64,000 bases of DNA from Candidatus Pacearchaeota archaeon (GTDB lineage Archaea; Nanobdellota; Nanobdellia; Pacearchaeales; GW2011-AR1): NCBI GenBank assembly GCA_018303855.1, contig JAGVXI010000006.1:1-64000 (forward strand). Reading direction: 5' to 3'. Positions 1 through 9,477 of this stretch are shown piece after piece (position 1 is the first letter of the stretch; each line of letters opens with the position of its first letter). Made by a program: the position numbers and the translations under genes. Below the pieces are notes generated by a model. It saw only the letters and a program-made list of their open reading frames with translations, made no database searches and was not told the origin of the DNA.

Positions 1-243
1 GTAGCCCAATTTGTAAAGATATGCACAAGCCATATAAAACATAGAATAATAACTTGATACAACAACCCATAAAGAGGAAGTTTTATTTTCAAATAATTGA
101 TTGGCTACATTCAAGCTTTCTCTGGCATTTCTTAAATAAGTTTCATAAATGAGATTGTCAAATTTATCTGTTTTTTTTATCTTGCCCTCATTCAGATAAT
201 TTCTAAAATTATTTTCCGCCTGCTTTATTCTTTTTTCATCCAT
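1..243 (-). CDS. HEPN-domain protein, C-terminus cut by window start
   Basis: Own translation from ATG at 243: MDEKRIKQAENNFRNYLNEGKIKKTDKFDNLIYETYLRNARESLNVANQLFENKTSSLWVVVSSYYSMFYMACAYLYKLGY; HEPN-like helical pattern, directly downstream of an MNT gene. Confidence 0.7.
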   Translation of the reverse strand, partial: MDEKRIKQAENNFRNYLNEGKIKKTDKFDNLIYETYLRNARESLNVANQLFENKTSSLWVVVSSYYSMFYMACAYLYKLGY

Positions 244-278
244 TTTGATACTGAGAAAACCTTTGGTTTTCGAGGTAC

Positions 279-905
279 TCAAGAACCAAGGGTTCTTGAT
301 ATAAGATTGTAATAGTTCTCTGTTCCATAAAGAATAATATTATTTTTAACTATTTCGTGACCAAGATTATTTTGTGTTTTTTCTATCATCGAACCAAATT
401 CATATGTTGTAAATTCATGAACTTCAAGTTTTAAAGATAGTAAGTTTAATTTATTTATTAACTCTTTTGATTTCTCCTTATTGTCTGAAATTATGCAAAT
501 ATCAATATCTGAACTTTCTGTTTTGGTATTTTTAACATAAGAACCAAATATTAAGACAATCATAAATGGGTATCCAATTTCTCCAATATCATTTTTAATT
601 AACATTAATTTTGGATTTTTAGATAAAAACTCTTCTGTTCTCTTATTTTCAACATTATATATTTCTTGGTTTGGCACGAGATTTAGCTTTATTAGATTTG
701 TATTTCCTATTTTTTGTTTAGATATAATACCTACTAGTTCATCCACTATGTTATAAGTGTTCTTGTAATCAACAACAATCGCCCCCGAAGCTCCCATAAT
801 TGAATGGGGTTCTTTATGTTCTATAAGATATTTCAAGAGCTTTTCTTTTGGCTTTAGCTTAATACCTGCTTTGCCTTCATTTTTAGTTTTCTTATTTTTT
901 ACCAT
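279..905 (-). CDS. MNT-type nucleotidyltransferase (antitoxin-like partner of the HEPN protein)
   Basis: GSYVKNTKTESSDIDICII matches the GSxxxG/DxD minimal nucleotidyltransferase motif; paired with HEPN ORF. Confidence 0.75.
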   Translation of the reverse strand: MVKNKKTKNEGKAGIKLKPKEKLLKYLIEHKEPHSIMGASGAIVVDYKNTYNIVDELVGIISKQKIGNTNLIKLNLVPNQEIYNVENKRTEEFLSKNPKLMLIKNDIGEIGYPFMIVLIFGSYVKNTKTESSDIDICIISDNKEKSKELINKLNLLSLKLEVHEFTTYEFGSMIEKTQNNLGHEIVKNNIILYGTENYYNLISRTLGS

Positions 906-910
906 GGTAT

Positions 911-928
911 TATGGTATTTTTACCATA
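911..928. promoter_or_regulatory. Inverted-repeat operator candidate TATGGTA-TTTT-TACCATA
   Basis: Perfect 7-bp arms, 4-nt spacer, immediately upstream of the MNT start at 905. Confidence 0.5.
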
Positions 929-1164
929 TTTAAGTTTATCGGTTTTGTAGTTTATGTTTGAAGTTATAATTGAGGTTGCCTTGTCGAGATATTGGGAGAT
1001 TTGGATTTGTTCGAGTTTTGGAGGGAATAGCAGTTTAATATTACTTAGCTGAATTTGGGGGGTTATTTATAAAAATGATATCAGTGGTATAAACTCTCCT
1101 TTTGAAAAAAAATTAATGAAACACTCTCTTCATTAGGCTACAAATTAAAAGAAAGCTTGTAGCT

Positions 1165-2499
1165 TTAAACCTTTTCAATCATCCCTGCAATCTGCAACAT
1201 CTTTGCGTCTTGGAACTTATCGCACATAATTTGCATTCCAACAGGAACATTATCAACTTTTCCAGCAGGAATACTTACAGCACAATTGCCGGCTAAATTT
1301 GCAGGAATTGTTAAAGCGTCTGCAGAATAAATATCTTGTACAGACATTTTTTTAACATCGCCTATTTTCCAAGGCAGAATAGGATAAACAGGCATAACTA
1401 TTGCGTCAAATTTTTTAAAAGCTTTGGAAAATTCTTCTTCTATAAGCTTTTTTGCCTTTAAAGCTAAATAATAATATCTTCCCTTGAATTCCGCTTTTGT
1501 TATTTCACTTCCACCAAGAATCCTTCTTAAAACTTCCACTCCTGCACTATTCTCTATTCTCTTACCATATCTTCTTCCATCAAATTTTCTAGTTCCAGAA
1601 AAAAATTCAACATAAACTAAAGGATAATATGTTTGAACAGCTAAATCAATATAATTCAACTTAATTTTTTCCAACTTCCAGCCATATTTCTTAACAACTT
1701 TTTCAATTTTATCATTAATTAAATTTTGAATTCTATCATCGCTGATTTTAATGTCTAATACTCCTACTTTTAATTTATTTATATCTAACCTTGCGGATTT
1801 ACTATTAACACTTTTTATTTCCTGACTAATACTATCTTTTTCATCTTTTCCTTGGATAACACTTAATAATAAAGCAGCATCTTCAACATTTCGCGCTAAT
1901 GGTCCTATCTGATCCAAACTCATACTTAAATCAATCAAACCATATCTTGAAACAGAAGAATAACTTGGCTTTAATCCAATAATTCCACAATGTGAAGCAG
2001 GATTTCTTATACTCCCTCCTGTATCACTTCCTAAAGCTACGTCACAAAAACCAGCAGCAACAGCAGCTGCACTTCCACTACTACTCCCACCAGGAATTAA
2101 TTCCAAAACTTGCGGATTTTTTGTTGGCCCAAATGCACTTGTTTCTCCACTAGCTCCGCAAGCAAACTCATCCATATTTGTCATGCCGATAATTAAACCA
2201 TCTTCTTGCTTTATTTTTTTAATAACAGTTGCATTATAAGGAGCTTTGTAATTTTCAAGTGTCCTACTAGCGCAACTTGCATTTAAACCTTTAACATTAA
2301 TATTTGCCTTAACAGCAATTATCTTTCCCGCCAACTTTCCAGCTTTGCCATTTTTAATCTTTTCGTCAATAATTTTTGCTTCTCGTATCAATTCCTCTTC
2401 GCCTCGTACTTGCAAAAATGCATTTATCTTTTTGCCCTGCTTGTCATTTTTTGCAATTTCTACGAGATATTTTTGGAGATTTGAAAGTGTGGTTGTCAT
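1165..2499 (-). CDS. gatA: Asp-tRNA(Asn)/Glu-tRNA(Gln) amidotransferase subunit A
   Basis: Amidase signature PGGSSSGSAAAVAAGFCDVALGSDTGGSIRNPA. Confidence 0.95.
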   Translation of the reverse strand: MTTTLSNLQKYLVEIAKNDKQGKKINAFLQVRGEEELIREAKIIDEKIKNGKAGKLAGKIIAVKANINVKGLNASCASRTLENYKAPYNATVIKKIKQEDGLIIGMTNMDEFACGASGETSAFGPTKNPQVLELIPGGSSSGSAAAVAAGFCDVALGSDTGGSIRNPASHCGIIGLKPSYSSVSRYGLIDLSMSLDQIGPLARNVEDAALLLSVIQGKDEKDSISQEIKSVNSKSARLDINKLKVGVLDIKISDDRIQNLINDKIEKVVKKYGWKLEKIKLNYIDLAVQTYYPLVYVEFFSGTRKFDGRRYGKRIENSAGVEVLRRILGGSEITKAEFKGRYYYLALKAKKLIEEEFSKAFKKFDAIVMPVYPILPWKIGDVKKMSVQDIYSADALTIPANLAGNCAVSIPAGKVDNVPVGMQIMCDKFQDAKMLQIAGMIEKV

Positions 2500-2858
2500 T
2501 TTAGAGTCTTTATTAAATTTATATCCGGTAATTTTAGTTTATGAAATCTATCCCAGAAACTTGGGAATTTTTTTCGGTAATTATTATTCGCTTGACAAAT
2601 AGCAAAATATAAATCGTGTGTTAGTTGAGTTAAAATTGTATGGCTATTTTTTAATTCTTCATTATACATAAATTTATCCCATTCATTAAGATAATCCATA
2701 ACTAAATTATAAGCTTGCTTATTATCAAGATTAACATTTTTAATTTCTTTAATTTTTTCTATCCATCTCTTAATAAAATACTTTAAATTTTCTAAGTCAT
2801 TTTTTGATTCTTTAATTTTACCGTTCATTAAATTCGTTTTGTTCCAATCTTCTACCAT
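2496..2858 (-). CDS. Uncharacterised helical protein between gatC and gatA
   Basis: 120-aa ORF overlapping both neighbours by a few bases. Confidence 0.65.
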   Translation of the reverse strand: MVEDWNKTNLMNGKIKESKNDLENLKYFIKRWIEKIKEIKNVNLDNKQAYNLVMDYLNEWDKFMYNEELKNSHTILTQLTHDLYFAICQANNNYRKKFPSFWDRFHKLKLPDINLIKTLK

Positions 2859-3112
2859 TTCTTCTTCTCCGCAATAATAAAACCTTCTTGTTTATTTGGA
2901 GCATTGTTGAACATTAAATCTCTAAATTCCTCATTTCCTTCACTTCCTTCTCCCTCTTGCCTTTCACTTTCTTTTCTTTCAATTAAAGGTTCTTTTATTT
3001 TTACTTTAATCTTAGAAAGTTTTTCATAAAAAGAATTCATAATTTGCTTTGCTTCTTTCTTAATTTCTTCTTTTTCTTTTTCAGAAACCTGGTGAAACAA
3101 AAAGTCGCTCAT
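2852..3112 (-). CDS. gatC: Asp-tRNA(Asn)/Glu-tRNA(Gln) amidotransferase subunit C-like
   Basis: Short protein ending FRDLMFNNAPNKQEGFIIAEKKKW, matching the NAP...F.V tail of GatC; upstream of gatA. Confidence 0.7.
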   Translation of the reverse strand: MSDFLFHQVSEKEKEEIKKEAKQIMNSFYEKLSKIKVKIKEPLIERKESERQEGEGSEGNEEFRDLMFNNAPNKQEGFIIAEKKKW

Positions 3113-3528
3113 TTTAATCCTTTAATGGCATTATTTAGTCTAATTTTAATATTTAAATAGAATTCGTTTAAGTCTTGTGCATCACTTTCAGTTATAGGCT
3201 CACCATAATATTTTGACCTGTTCCTTTTGTATCTAAAAAAATCAAGCTTATTAACGCTAATAAAGTCAAAACCCTTTTTTGATAAATAAGATATAGAAGC
3301 TTCATGAGAATAAGACTTATAACCGTCAATAAAAAGAATAGCATCGCAAAAATCCCTGATAATATCATATAATTGCTCAAAGAAGATTTTAGAAAATTCT
3401 TTAATTTTTATTTGTTTTAAAAATTTTTCTCTTAACACAATATCATTAATTAATGATTTAGCCCTCCATTGGTTTGGAGATACTTTCCTAGCAAGTTTTG
3501 CCTTCAAATAGTATTCAAAAGGTTCCAT
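3109..3528 (-). CDS. HEPN-like protein paired with MNT nucleotidyltransferase
   Basis: 139-aa helical protein with HEPN-like layout and RNRSKYY motif; starts next to the end of an MNT gene. Confidence 0.6.
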   Translation of the reverse strand: MEPFEYYLKAKLARKVSPNQWRAKSLINDIVLREKFLKQIKIKEFSKIFFEQLYDIIRDFCDAILFIDGYKSYSHEASISYLSKKGFDFISVNKLDFFRYKRNRSKYYGEPITESDAQDLNEFYLNIKIRLNNAIKGLK

Positions 3529-3529
3529 C

Positions 3530-4048
3530 TTATTTTTTATCTAAATATCCATGCAAAATAATTCCATTTATTAAATTTATATAAAATTCTTTAGATATTG
3601 AATTATAATTAGTAACAATTAAATGAATTTTTCTTGAGAGGACTTTCTCAAATTTGGATAAATCAATTTGTTTATCATTTTCAGATATGGCTACTAAATC
3701 AATATCACTATTCTCTATGTCCTCGCCAAATGAATAGCTACCAACAACTGAAATAGATTTAGGAGAAAGTTCTTTGATTAATAAGTCAATAACTCCTGAA
3801 TTGCATATACTCTTAAGATTATAGATTCTCTTTTCCCTTTTAAATTTTTCATTAATTTTAGCAGCAACTTCTACAATATGTTTTTTTCTCTCTTTTGTAA
3901 TTAAATCCTCATTGCTTAATTCTTTGATTAAATTTATAATAGTATTGGGGTTCAAATTTGTAAGCCTTGCTAATTCCCTTACATGAAAAGCTTCAGTTGG
4001 TTTTTTGAAGAAAACTTCTAGCACCTTGTTTTTATTTGAACTCAACAT
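3530..4048 (-). CDS. wHTH-MNT nucleotidyltransferase
   Basis: N-terminal HTH (HVRELARLTNLNPNTIINLIKEL) plus VVGSYSFGEDIENSDIDLV; likely ATG at 4048 (ORF track start at 4057 uses TTG). Confidence 0.8.
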   Translation of the reverse strand: MLSSNKNKVLEVFFKKPTEAFHVRELARLTNLNPNTIINLIKELSNEDLITKERKKHIVEVAAKINEKFKREKRIYNLKSICNSGVIDLLIKELSPKSISVVGSYSFGEDIENSDIDLVAISENDKQIDLSKFEKVLSRKIHLIVTNYNSISKEFYINLINGIILHGYLDKK

Positions 4049-4050
4049 TT

Positions 4051-4084
4051 TATACAATTGTATTTTTATTTATACACTTGTATA
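4051..4084. promoter_or_regulatory. Two operator-like palindromes TATACAATTGTATT and TATACACTTGTATA, 20 bp apart
   Basis: Read directly at 4051-4064 and 4071-4084; flank the start of the MNT gene. Confidence 0.55.
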
Positions 4085-4214
4085 ATTTTTTATGTTTATA
4101 AACTTTTCTTTTTATCTTTAAATCTTTTTTCAGAAACCGCACGCCACAAAAAGTCTTCTGCCATGATTTAAATAAGAATAAGGAATTTTTAAAGTTAGTT
4201 ATTATTAATGAAAA

Positions 4215-5015
4215 TCAAACATTAACTATTTTCCAACCACAAACACCAAGGTTATAAACTTCTGTTTTTCCTATTTTTGCCTTACCTTCTCCTTCATGAA
4301 TATGCCCACAAAAAACATATCTTGGTTGTTTCTCTTTAATGTAATTAAGGATAACTTTACTTCCTGCATGTTTCCCTCTCCACTTTTTTGGTGCTCCATA
4401 CTTCCCACTTACTTTGTCCAAATAACCGTAAGGGGGCTGATGGCATACTAAAATATCAACTCCCTTAAAACGTTCCAAAATTTTCTTTGCTTTATTTGTT
4501 TGTTTTTTAGCTTTTTTTAAACTTTTATGATAATCAGATGGTTTAAAATCCATAACCCAATTAGTATCTACAAAATATTCAAGAAAACCTATTCTTAAAC
4601 CTTCAATCATTTTTAATCTGTTTTTTATCAATGTAACATCTTTAATTTTATTAATTTCTTTTCGTGTACTTTTTAGGTTTAAATTGTATTTTTCATTATC
4701 TTTTTTTACATTAGATATACTTGGAATTCCTACGTTCCCTTGAATTGTATAAACAGGAGCATATTTTGATAGATATTTTAGTATATTAATTGTAGAGAAA
4801 TGTATTTCATTATGAACAGATTTTATACTCTTGGCACTGTCTTTTAATTTCTTAAGTCCTTTTCTTTTTCTTTCAATATTTTCAAATGCCCTTTTTCTTG
4901 CTAAATCGGCTTTACCTAAATCTCCTGTTATTAAAATTAAATCAACATCGTTTAGTGGGATTTTCTTCAATGTTTTTAAATTTCCGTGCGGATCCCCAAT
5001 AGCCAATATTTTCAT
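4215..5015 (-). CDS. Metallophosphoesterase
   Basis: GDPHGN, GDLGKADLA, QGNVG, CHQPPYG, CGHIHEGEG motifs. Confidence 0.9.
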   Translation of the reverse strand: MKILAIGDPHGNLKTLKKIPLNDVDLILITGDLGKADLARKRAFENIERKRKGLKKLKDSAKSIKSVHNEIHFSTINILKYLSKYAPVYTIQGNVGIPSISNVKKDNEKYNLNLKSTRKEINKIKDVTLIKNRLKMIEGLRIGFLEYFVDTNWVMDFKPSDYHKSLKKAKKQTNKAKKILERFKGVDILVCHQPPYGYLDKVSGKYGAPKKWRGKHAGSKVILNYIKEKQPRYVFCGHIHEGEGKAKIGKTEVYNLGVCGWKIVNV

Positions 5016-5071
5016 TTTAATATTTTTAAGAACAGAAACAACTTTTTAAAACATCTCAAAAATCAAAAACC

Positions 5072-6394
5072 TCACGGCACTAATCTATCCCTGTCTCTTG
5101 GAAACAAAACAGCTTCTCTTATATTTGACAAATTCAAAATTAGCATAGTTAACCTTTCTACACCTATCCCAAACCCCCCATGTGGCGGCGCTCCATATCT
5201 AAAAGAATCAACATATTTCTTAAAATCCTTGGGATTTAATCCTTTTGCTTTAAGCCTCTCAATTAACAATCCAGGAAGATGAATTCTTTGTCCGCCAGAT
5301 GAAATCTCCATTCCATTATAAATTGCATCAAAACCGCAAGAAAGCTCTTTTCCTTTTGGCATAATATAAAATGGCTTGCCGCTTAATGGCCAGTCATGAA
5401 CAAATATTACATTATCTGGGAACAATTCACTCAGTTTTTTTTCTGCATCTCCGCTTAAATCATCTTTACCGACATGGACTTTATATTTTTTAGCAATCAC
5501 AGCAGCTTCTTTAAATGTCATGTATTTCACTCCAGGAACTTTTAACTTAACATCTAAAGACTCCAATTCTGATTTATTCTCTTCTATAACTTTTTTCACA
5601 ATATACTGAACACATCTGCCAAGAACATCCATAACCACAAATTCATCTGCAAATGCCTGCTCATAATCAAACTGCCTTGATTCATTCAAATGCCTGATTG
5701 TATTATGCTTCTCTGCTCTCCAGACAGTAAAAATAGCAAAAACTTTTTCCATAGAACAAGCAAGCATCTGCTTGTAAAGCTGACAGCTCTGGCTTAAATA
5801 AGCTTTTTGCTCAAAATATTTAGCTTCAAATAATTCTGTTCCACCTTCACTGCTGGAACTAATTATTGACGGAAACTGAGCAAAAACAGCCCCTTCTTTT
5901 TCCATAAACTCCACATAAGCTTCTTGAATAGTGCTTTGCACTTTAAAAATTGCCTGAATCTTTTTTCTATGCAAATCTAAAAACCTATAGTCTAGTCTTT
6001 TTGGCAGCTCTGTTTTACTGAAATCAGAAACATCAATTGGCAAAGGCATTTCTGCCTGAGCAAGAATTATTATCTTCTCTGGAACTATTTCTTTTCCTCC
6101 AGGAGCCTGCTTTGACTGCTTAACCTCACCTTTAACATAAATAACGCTCTCTCCAGAAACACTTCCCATTGCCTTAAAAACCCCTTCATCAACTTTTCCT
6201 TTTATAGCAGTTACCTGGATTATACCGGTTTTGTCTCTTAAAAGAATAAACCTTATTTTTCCTAAATCTCTTTTATCATGAACCCATCCTGCAACCTCAA
6301 CCTTTCCGGATTTTATATCATTAATATAAGTCCTTTCCTTATAGAACTCCATTAAATCCAGCTCATTCACATTTCCCTTGCTTGTTTTAGACAT
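5072..6394 (-). CDS. aspS: Aspartyl-tRNA synthetase, archaeal type
   Basis: GWVHDKRDLGKIRFILLRD OB-fold; class II motifs FRYGAPPHGGFGIGVERLTML. Confidence 0.93.
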   Translation of the reverse strand: MSKTSKGNVNELDLMEFYKERTYINDIKSGKVEVAGWVHDKRDLGKIRFILLRDKTGIIQVTAIKGKVDEGVFKAMGSVSGESVIYVKGEVKQSKQAPGGKEIVPEKIIILAQAEMPLPIDVSDFSKTELPKRLDYRFLDLHRKKIQAIFKVQSTIQEAYVEFMEKEGAVFAQFPSIISSSSEGGTELFEAKYFEQKAYLSQSCQLYKQMLACSMEKVFAIFTVWRAEKHNTIRHLNESRQFDYEQAFADEFVVMDVLGRCVQYIVKKVIEENKSELESLDVKLKVPGVKYMTFKEAAVIAKKYKVHVGKDDLSGDAEKKLSELFPDNVIFVHDWPLSGKPFYIMPKGKELSCGFDAIYNGMEISSGGQRIHLPGLLIERLKAKGLNPKDFKKYVDSFRYGAPPHGGFGIGVERLTMLILNLSNIREAVLFPRDRDRLVP

Positions 6395-6494
6395 GATATA
6401 CCAATAAGAAATTAATATTTAAAGTTAATTGTTGGATATTTAGAGGAAAAGGGAAAAAATCAAGGAATAAAAACAATTAAAGCATAATAATCCT

Positions 6495-6812
6495 ATGACT
6501 TATGCTGTTTATGCTCTTAATGTTTTTGACAAAGAGATGAATAAACTTCCAGAATTTGAGAGGAGTATTATCCAAAAAATATTTTTACAGCTTAAAGAAA
6601 ATCCATATGTTGGGCAACAGATGAGATATAGATTTTTTCGTGAGAAGAGAATAAGAGAAAAAAGAATTTATTATCTTGTTTATGATAATCTAAAAATTGT
6701 TTTGATAGTAGCTATTGGCGGAAAAAAATTTCAAGAAGAAACTATTGATAAGATTGTAATTTATTTTGAAGAATATAGAAGATATGCAGAGAGATTAAGC
6801 AACTCTTCTTAG
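6495..6812 (+). CDS. RelE/ParE-like toxin
   Basis: VYALNVFDKEMNKLPEFERSIIQKIF...YYLVYDNLKIVLIVAIGGKK, RelE-fold pattern. Confidence 0.75.
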   Translation: MTYAVYALNVFDKEMNKLPEFERSIIQKIFLQLKENPYVGQQMRYRFFREKRIREKRIYYLVYDNLKIVLIVAIGGKKFQEETIDKIVIYFEEYRRYAERLSNSS

Positions 6813-7001
6813 TCTTCTGGCTTTTAAGTCCGCTAATCCCTCTTCAAATTGTCTTACTAAATCAACATCTATTTTTTTAAGAACTACCATGTCTTTTGCA
6901 GTGTCTACAGCTAAAATGCTCCCTTCATCTATCTTTAACTGATTTCTTATTTTAAGGGGAATTACTATCTGCCCTTTTGAGCTTATTTTTGTTATTTCCA
7001 T
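6795..7001 (-). CDS. AbrB/SpoVT-family antitoxin-like protein
   Basis: MEITKISSKGQIVIPLKIRNQLKIDEGSILAV. Confidence 0.85.
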   Translation of the reverse strand: MEITKISSKGQIVIPLKIRNQLKIDEGSILAVDTAKDMVVLKKIDVDLVRQFEEGLADLKARRLRRVA

Positions 7002-7120
7002 TTTTCAATATTTCTTAATGCATTTACTTCTTGTAAGAAAGTAAGAATTTCCTATTTTTAAATGTTTCGTTAGAAGCAGAATTTAAAGTTAATTGTATAC
7101 CAAACTGCAATATAAAACTA

Positions 7121-8575
7121 TCACCTCACATACTTTTTAATTATCTCCATAGCTTCCCTTCCAGAAATTTTGCTTTTAAATTCAGGGCTTTGCATAATTA
7201 AGCCCATATAGGCATTAACATTTAAACCGGGTTTACCCTTAATCACTTTCATTATTCTCTCCTCAATTCCAGAAACATCTGCTTTTTCCAATTTAATTGC
7301 ATTTTCTACTGCAGTGCCTTTTGCTATTAATCTCATTACTTCTTTAACATCTCCTTCACTAATTTTACTGTCTTTTAAAGCTTCAACAATAAAAAGCAAG
7401 GCATCTATATTGAGATTTTCTTCAATTTGCTCTTCACTAATCTTTTCATGACTTGCAATTTCCTTTGGGTAAACCAAAAGAATTTTAGCAATCAAACTAG
7501 GAATTTTTAAAATTGAGCTCATTTCTTTAAACTCCTCTATTTTTCCTTTTTTCATAAGCAATCCTGCCATTTCTTCATTTAACCCTCCTCTTTGCAATTC
7601 TTCTTTAATATCTGCTCTTAATCTTGGCAAGGTTTTTTTAGCTTCATTGATTTTTTCGCGAGAAATTTTTAACAGAGGCAGATCTGTTTCAGGATACATT
7701 CGAGCGCTTCCAGGCATTGGCCTTAAGAATTCAGTACCTCCATTTGGCAAAGCATTTCTCACTTCTGGTTCCAATTTTTTTCCAGATTTTGCCAGTTCAA
7801 GCTGTCTTTGGATTTCTTTGTTTACAGTTATAACCATCATTTTTGGTTCTTGAAAACCTTTTATCTCAACCCGATGCCCGTTTTTTATAGATAAGTTTAG
7901 ATCTTGCCTTATTGTACCTATGCCCCTTTTAACTTTACATGCCCGCAGGATATCTCCAATATGCAATGCAACTTCTTTAACCTGCTCAGCAGTTTTTATA
8001 TCTGGTTCTGTAGCTATCTCCACCAAAGGTATGCCAAGCCTGTCAAGTCTGTAAACAATTTCACCTTTTTGTTTGCTGACAGGTCTTGCAGCATCTTCTT
8101 CAAGAAAAATTCCTTTTATACCAACTCTTCCCTGACTTGTTTCAACATAACCATCCCTGGCGATAAGCACTGTTCTCTGAAAACCTCCTGTATTAGAACC
8201 ATCAATAACTGTCTTTCTCATAATTTGCGTAGCAGAAAGAATTTTGCAATTAAGCAACAAAGAGATATGCAAAGCAATTTGAAATGCCTCCTTATTTATT
8301 TGATGAGGGGGCTCTTCATCTAACTCAACAAGGCAAGTAGTGTCATATCCTTGGTAGACAAACTCTTTGCCAAGACTTGCCTCATGAGCAGCAGCAACAT
8401 CTACTTTTCCAGCTTCTCCAGCAACAACATGCAATTTTCTTTTGACTATAAAATCAGGTTCATCATTTCTAAGCAAACTTGGACAATTGCAAAATAGTTT
8501 TTTAGTATCTAACTGCTGGTGTATTTCCAAGCCAGCTTTAAACTCTAATTTTTGATAATTAATCTCTTCTGGCAT
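7121..8575 (-). CDS. gatE: Glu-tRNA(Gln) amidotransferase subunit E, short form
   Basis: KAGLEIHQQLDTKKLFCNCPS, TTCLVELDEEPPH, FLRPMPGSARMYPETDLP are GatE hallmarks; AspRS-like insertion not seen. Confidence 0.88.
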   Translation of the reverse strand: MPEEINYQKLEFKAGLEIHQQLDTKKLFCNCPSLLRNDEPDFIVKRKLHVVAGEAGKVDVAAAHEASLGKEFVYQGYDTTCLVELDEEPPHQINKEAFQIALHISLLLNCKILSATQIMRKTVIDGSNTGGFQRTVLIARDGYVETSQGRVGIKGIFLEEDAARPVSKQKGEIVYRLDRLGIPLVEIATEPDIKTAEQVKEVALHIGDILRACKVKRGIGTIRQDLNLSIKNGHRVEIKGFQEPKMMVITVNKEIQRQLELAKSGKKLEPEVRNALPNGGTEFLRPMPGSARMYPETDLPLLKISREKINEAKKTLPRLRADIKEELQRGGLNEEMAGLLMKKGKIEEFKEMSSILKIPSLIAKILLVYPKEIASHEKISEEQIEENLNIDALLFIVEALKDSKISEGDVKEVMRLIAKGTAVENAIKLEKADVSGIEERIMKVIKGKPGLNVNAYMGLIMQSPEFKSKISGREAMEIIKKYVR

Positions 8576-8599
8576 GAAATCAAGAAAGAAATAGGATTA

Positions 8600-9406
8600 T
8601 TAAAATTTGCTATGGTATCCAATCATCTTGTCTAAAGATGAATTAATCTTTCCAGCAATAAAAGTGTAGAACATCTGTTCACCACTTGTTGCTCCATTTA
8701 TTTTTTTATCACTTGCGCCTTTTTCTTTCCATCCTTCAACTGCTTGTTCAAGACATTGATAATAAGTCATTCTTTCACCAGCTTCAATTAAAGGTATTGG
8801 TAAGTGATAGTGATCTAAAATTACGTCCTGTAATGTCCTAGCAGTTCTTCCATTACCATCTGTAAAGGGATGTATTCTTACCAAATGGAAATGAGCATAA
8901 ATTGCGACCATCAATTGGGCTATAACATCCTCTTCAGTATTTTTAAATTGGTATCTTAAACAGTCTACAAATCTTGGCATTTCTACTTCTCTTACTTTGG
9001 CGGGGTAAGGGGGTAGGAATTTTGATCCACTTATCCTAACCCCTTCATGCATCTGTCTATAGTTCATAGGGCTTTCACAATACAATTCAGGCAATATTTT
9101 GCCGGCTAATTTTTTTATAAAAGACTCATCAAATTTTTTAATATCAAAGTTTTCCTTTCCCCAATTAAATGCGTTTTCAATACATTTTATACCCCTTTTA
9201 ACAGAACCATTTTTTTTAGGAACAGAATAAGGAACTCCCCCATCTGGATTTTCTATTCTATAAGAGTGTATTTGTGCATTTTTTCTTATTTCTTTTATTC
9301 TTCTTTTTCTACAAAAAAAATCAAATAGGGGGCTATTTTTAGGATTTTTAGCAACAGCTACCTTTTTTCTAATTTCTTCTGTTAATCCTTTTGGTATATA
9401 GTTCAT
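8600..9406 (-). CDS. Fic-family protein
   Basis: HPFTDGNGRTAR core motif; N-terminal HSYRIENPDGG resembles the inhibitory (S/T)xxxE(G/N) motif. Confidence 0.9.
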   Translation of the reverse strand: MNYIPKGLTEEIRKKVAVAKNPKNSPLFDFFCRKRRIKEIRKNAQIHSYRIENPDGGVPYSVPKKNGSVKRGIKCIENAFNWGKENFDIKKFDESFIKKLAGKILPELYCESPMNYRQMHEGVRISGSKFLPPYPAKVREVEMPRFVDCLRYQFKNTEEDVIAQLMVAIYAHFHLVRIHPFTDGNGRTARTLQDVILDHYHLPIPLIEAGERMTYYQCLEQAVEGWKEKGASDKKINGATSGEQMFYTFIAGKINSSLDKMIGYHSKF

Positions 9407-9477
9407 ATGGAATAATCCTCTTAAGGATTTTTAAACCTTACTATTTTGTAGCCCCTATAAAGTTATAACTTAAAAGA

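Noticed and set aside
7904-8323. 139-aa plus-strand ORF inside gatE
   Set aside because: Antisense of a conserved gatE region; composition not protein-like.
9414-9429. AATCCT-CTTA-AGGATT inverted repeat upstream of the Fic gene
   Set aside because: Could be an operator but arms are only 6 bp and there is no second copy; too weak alone.
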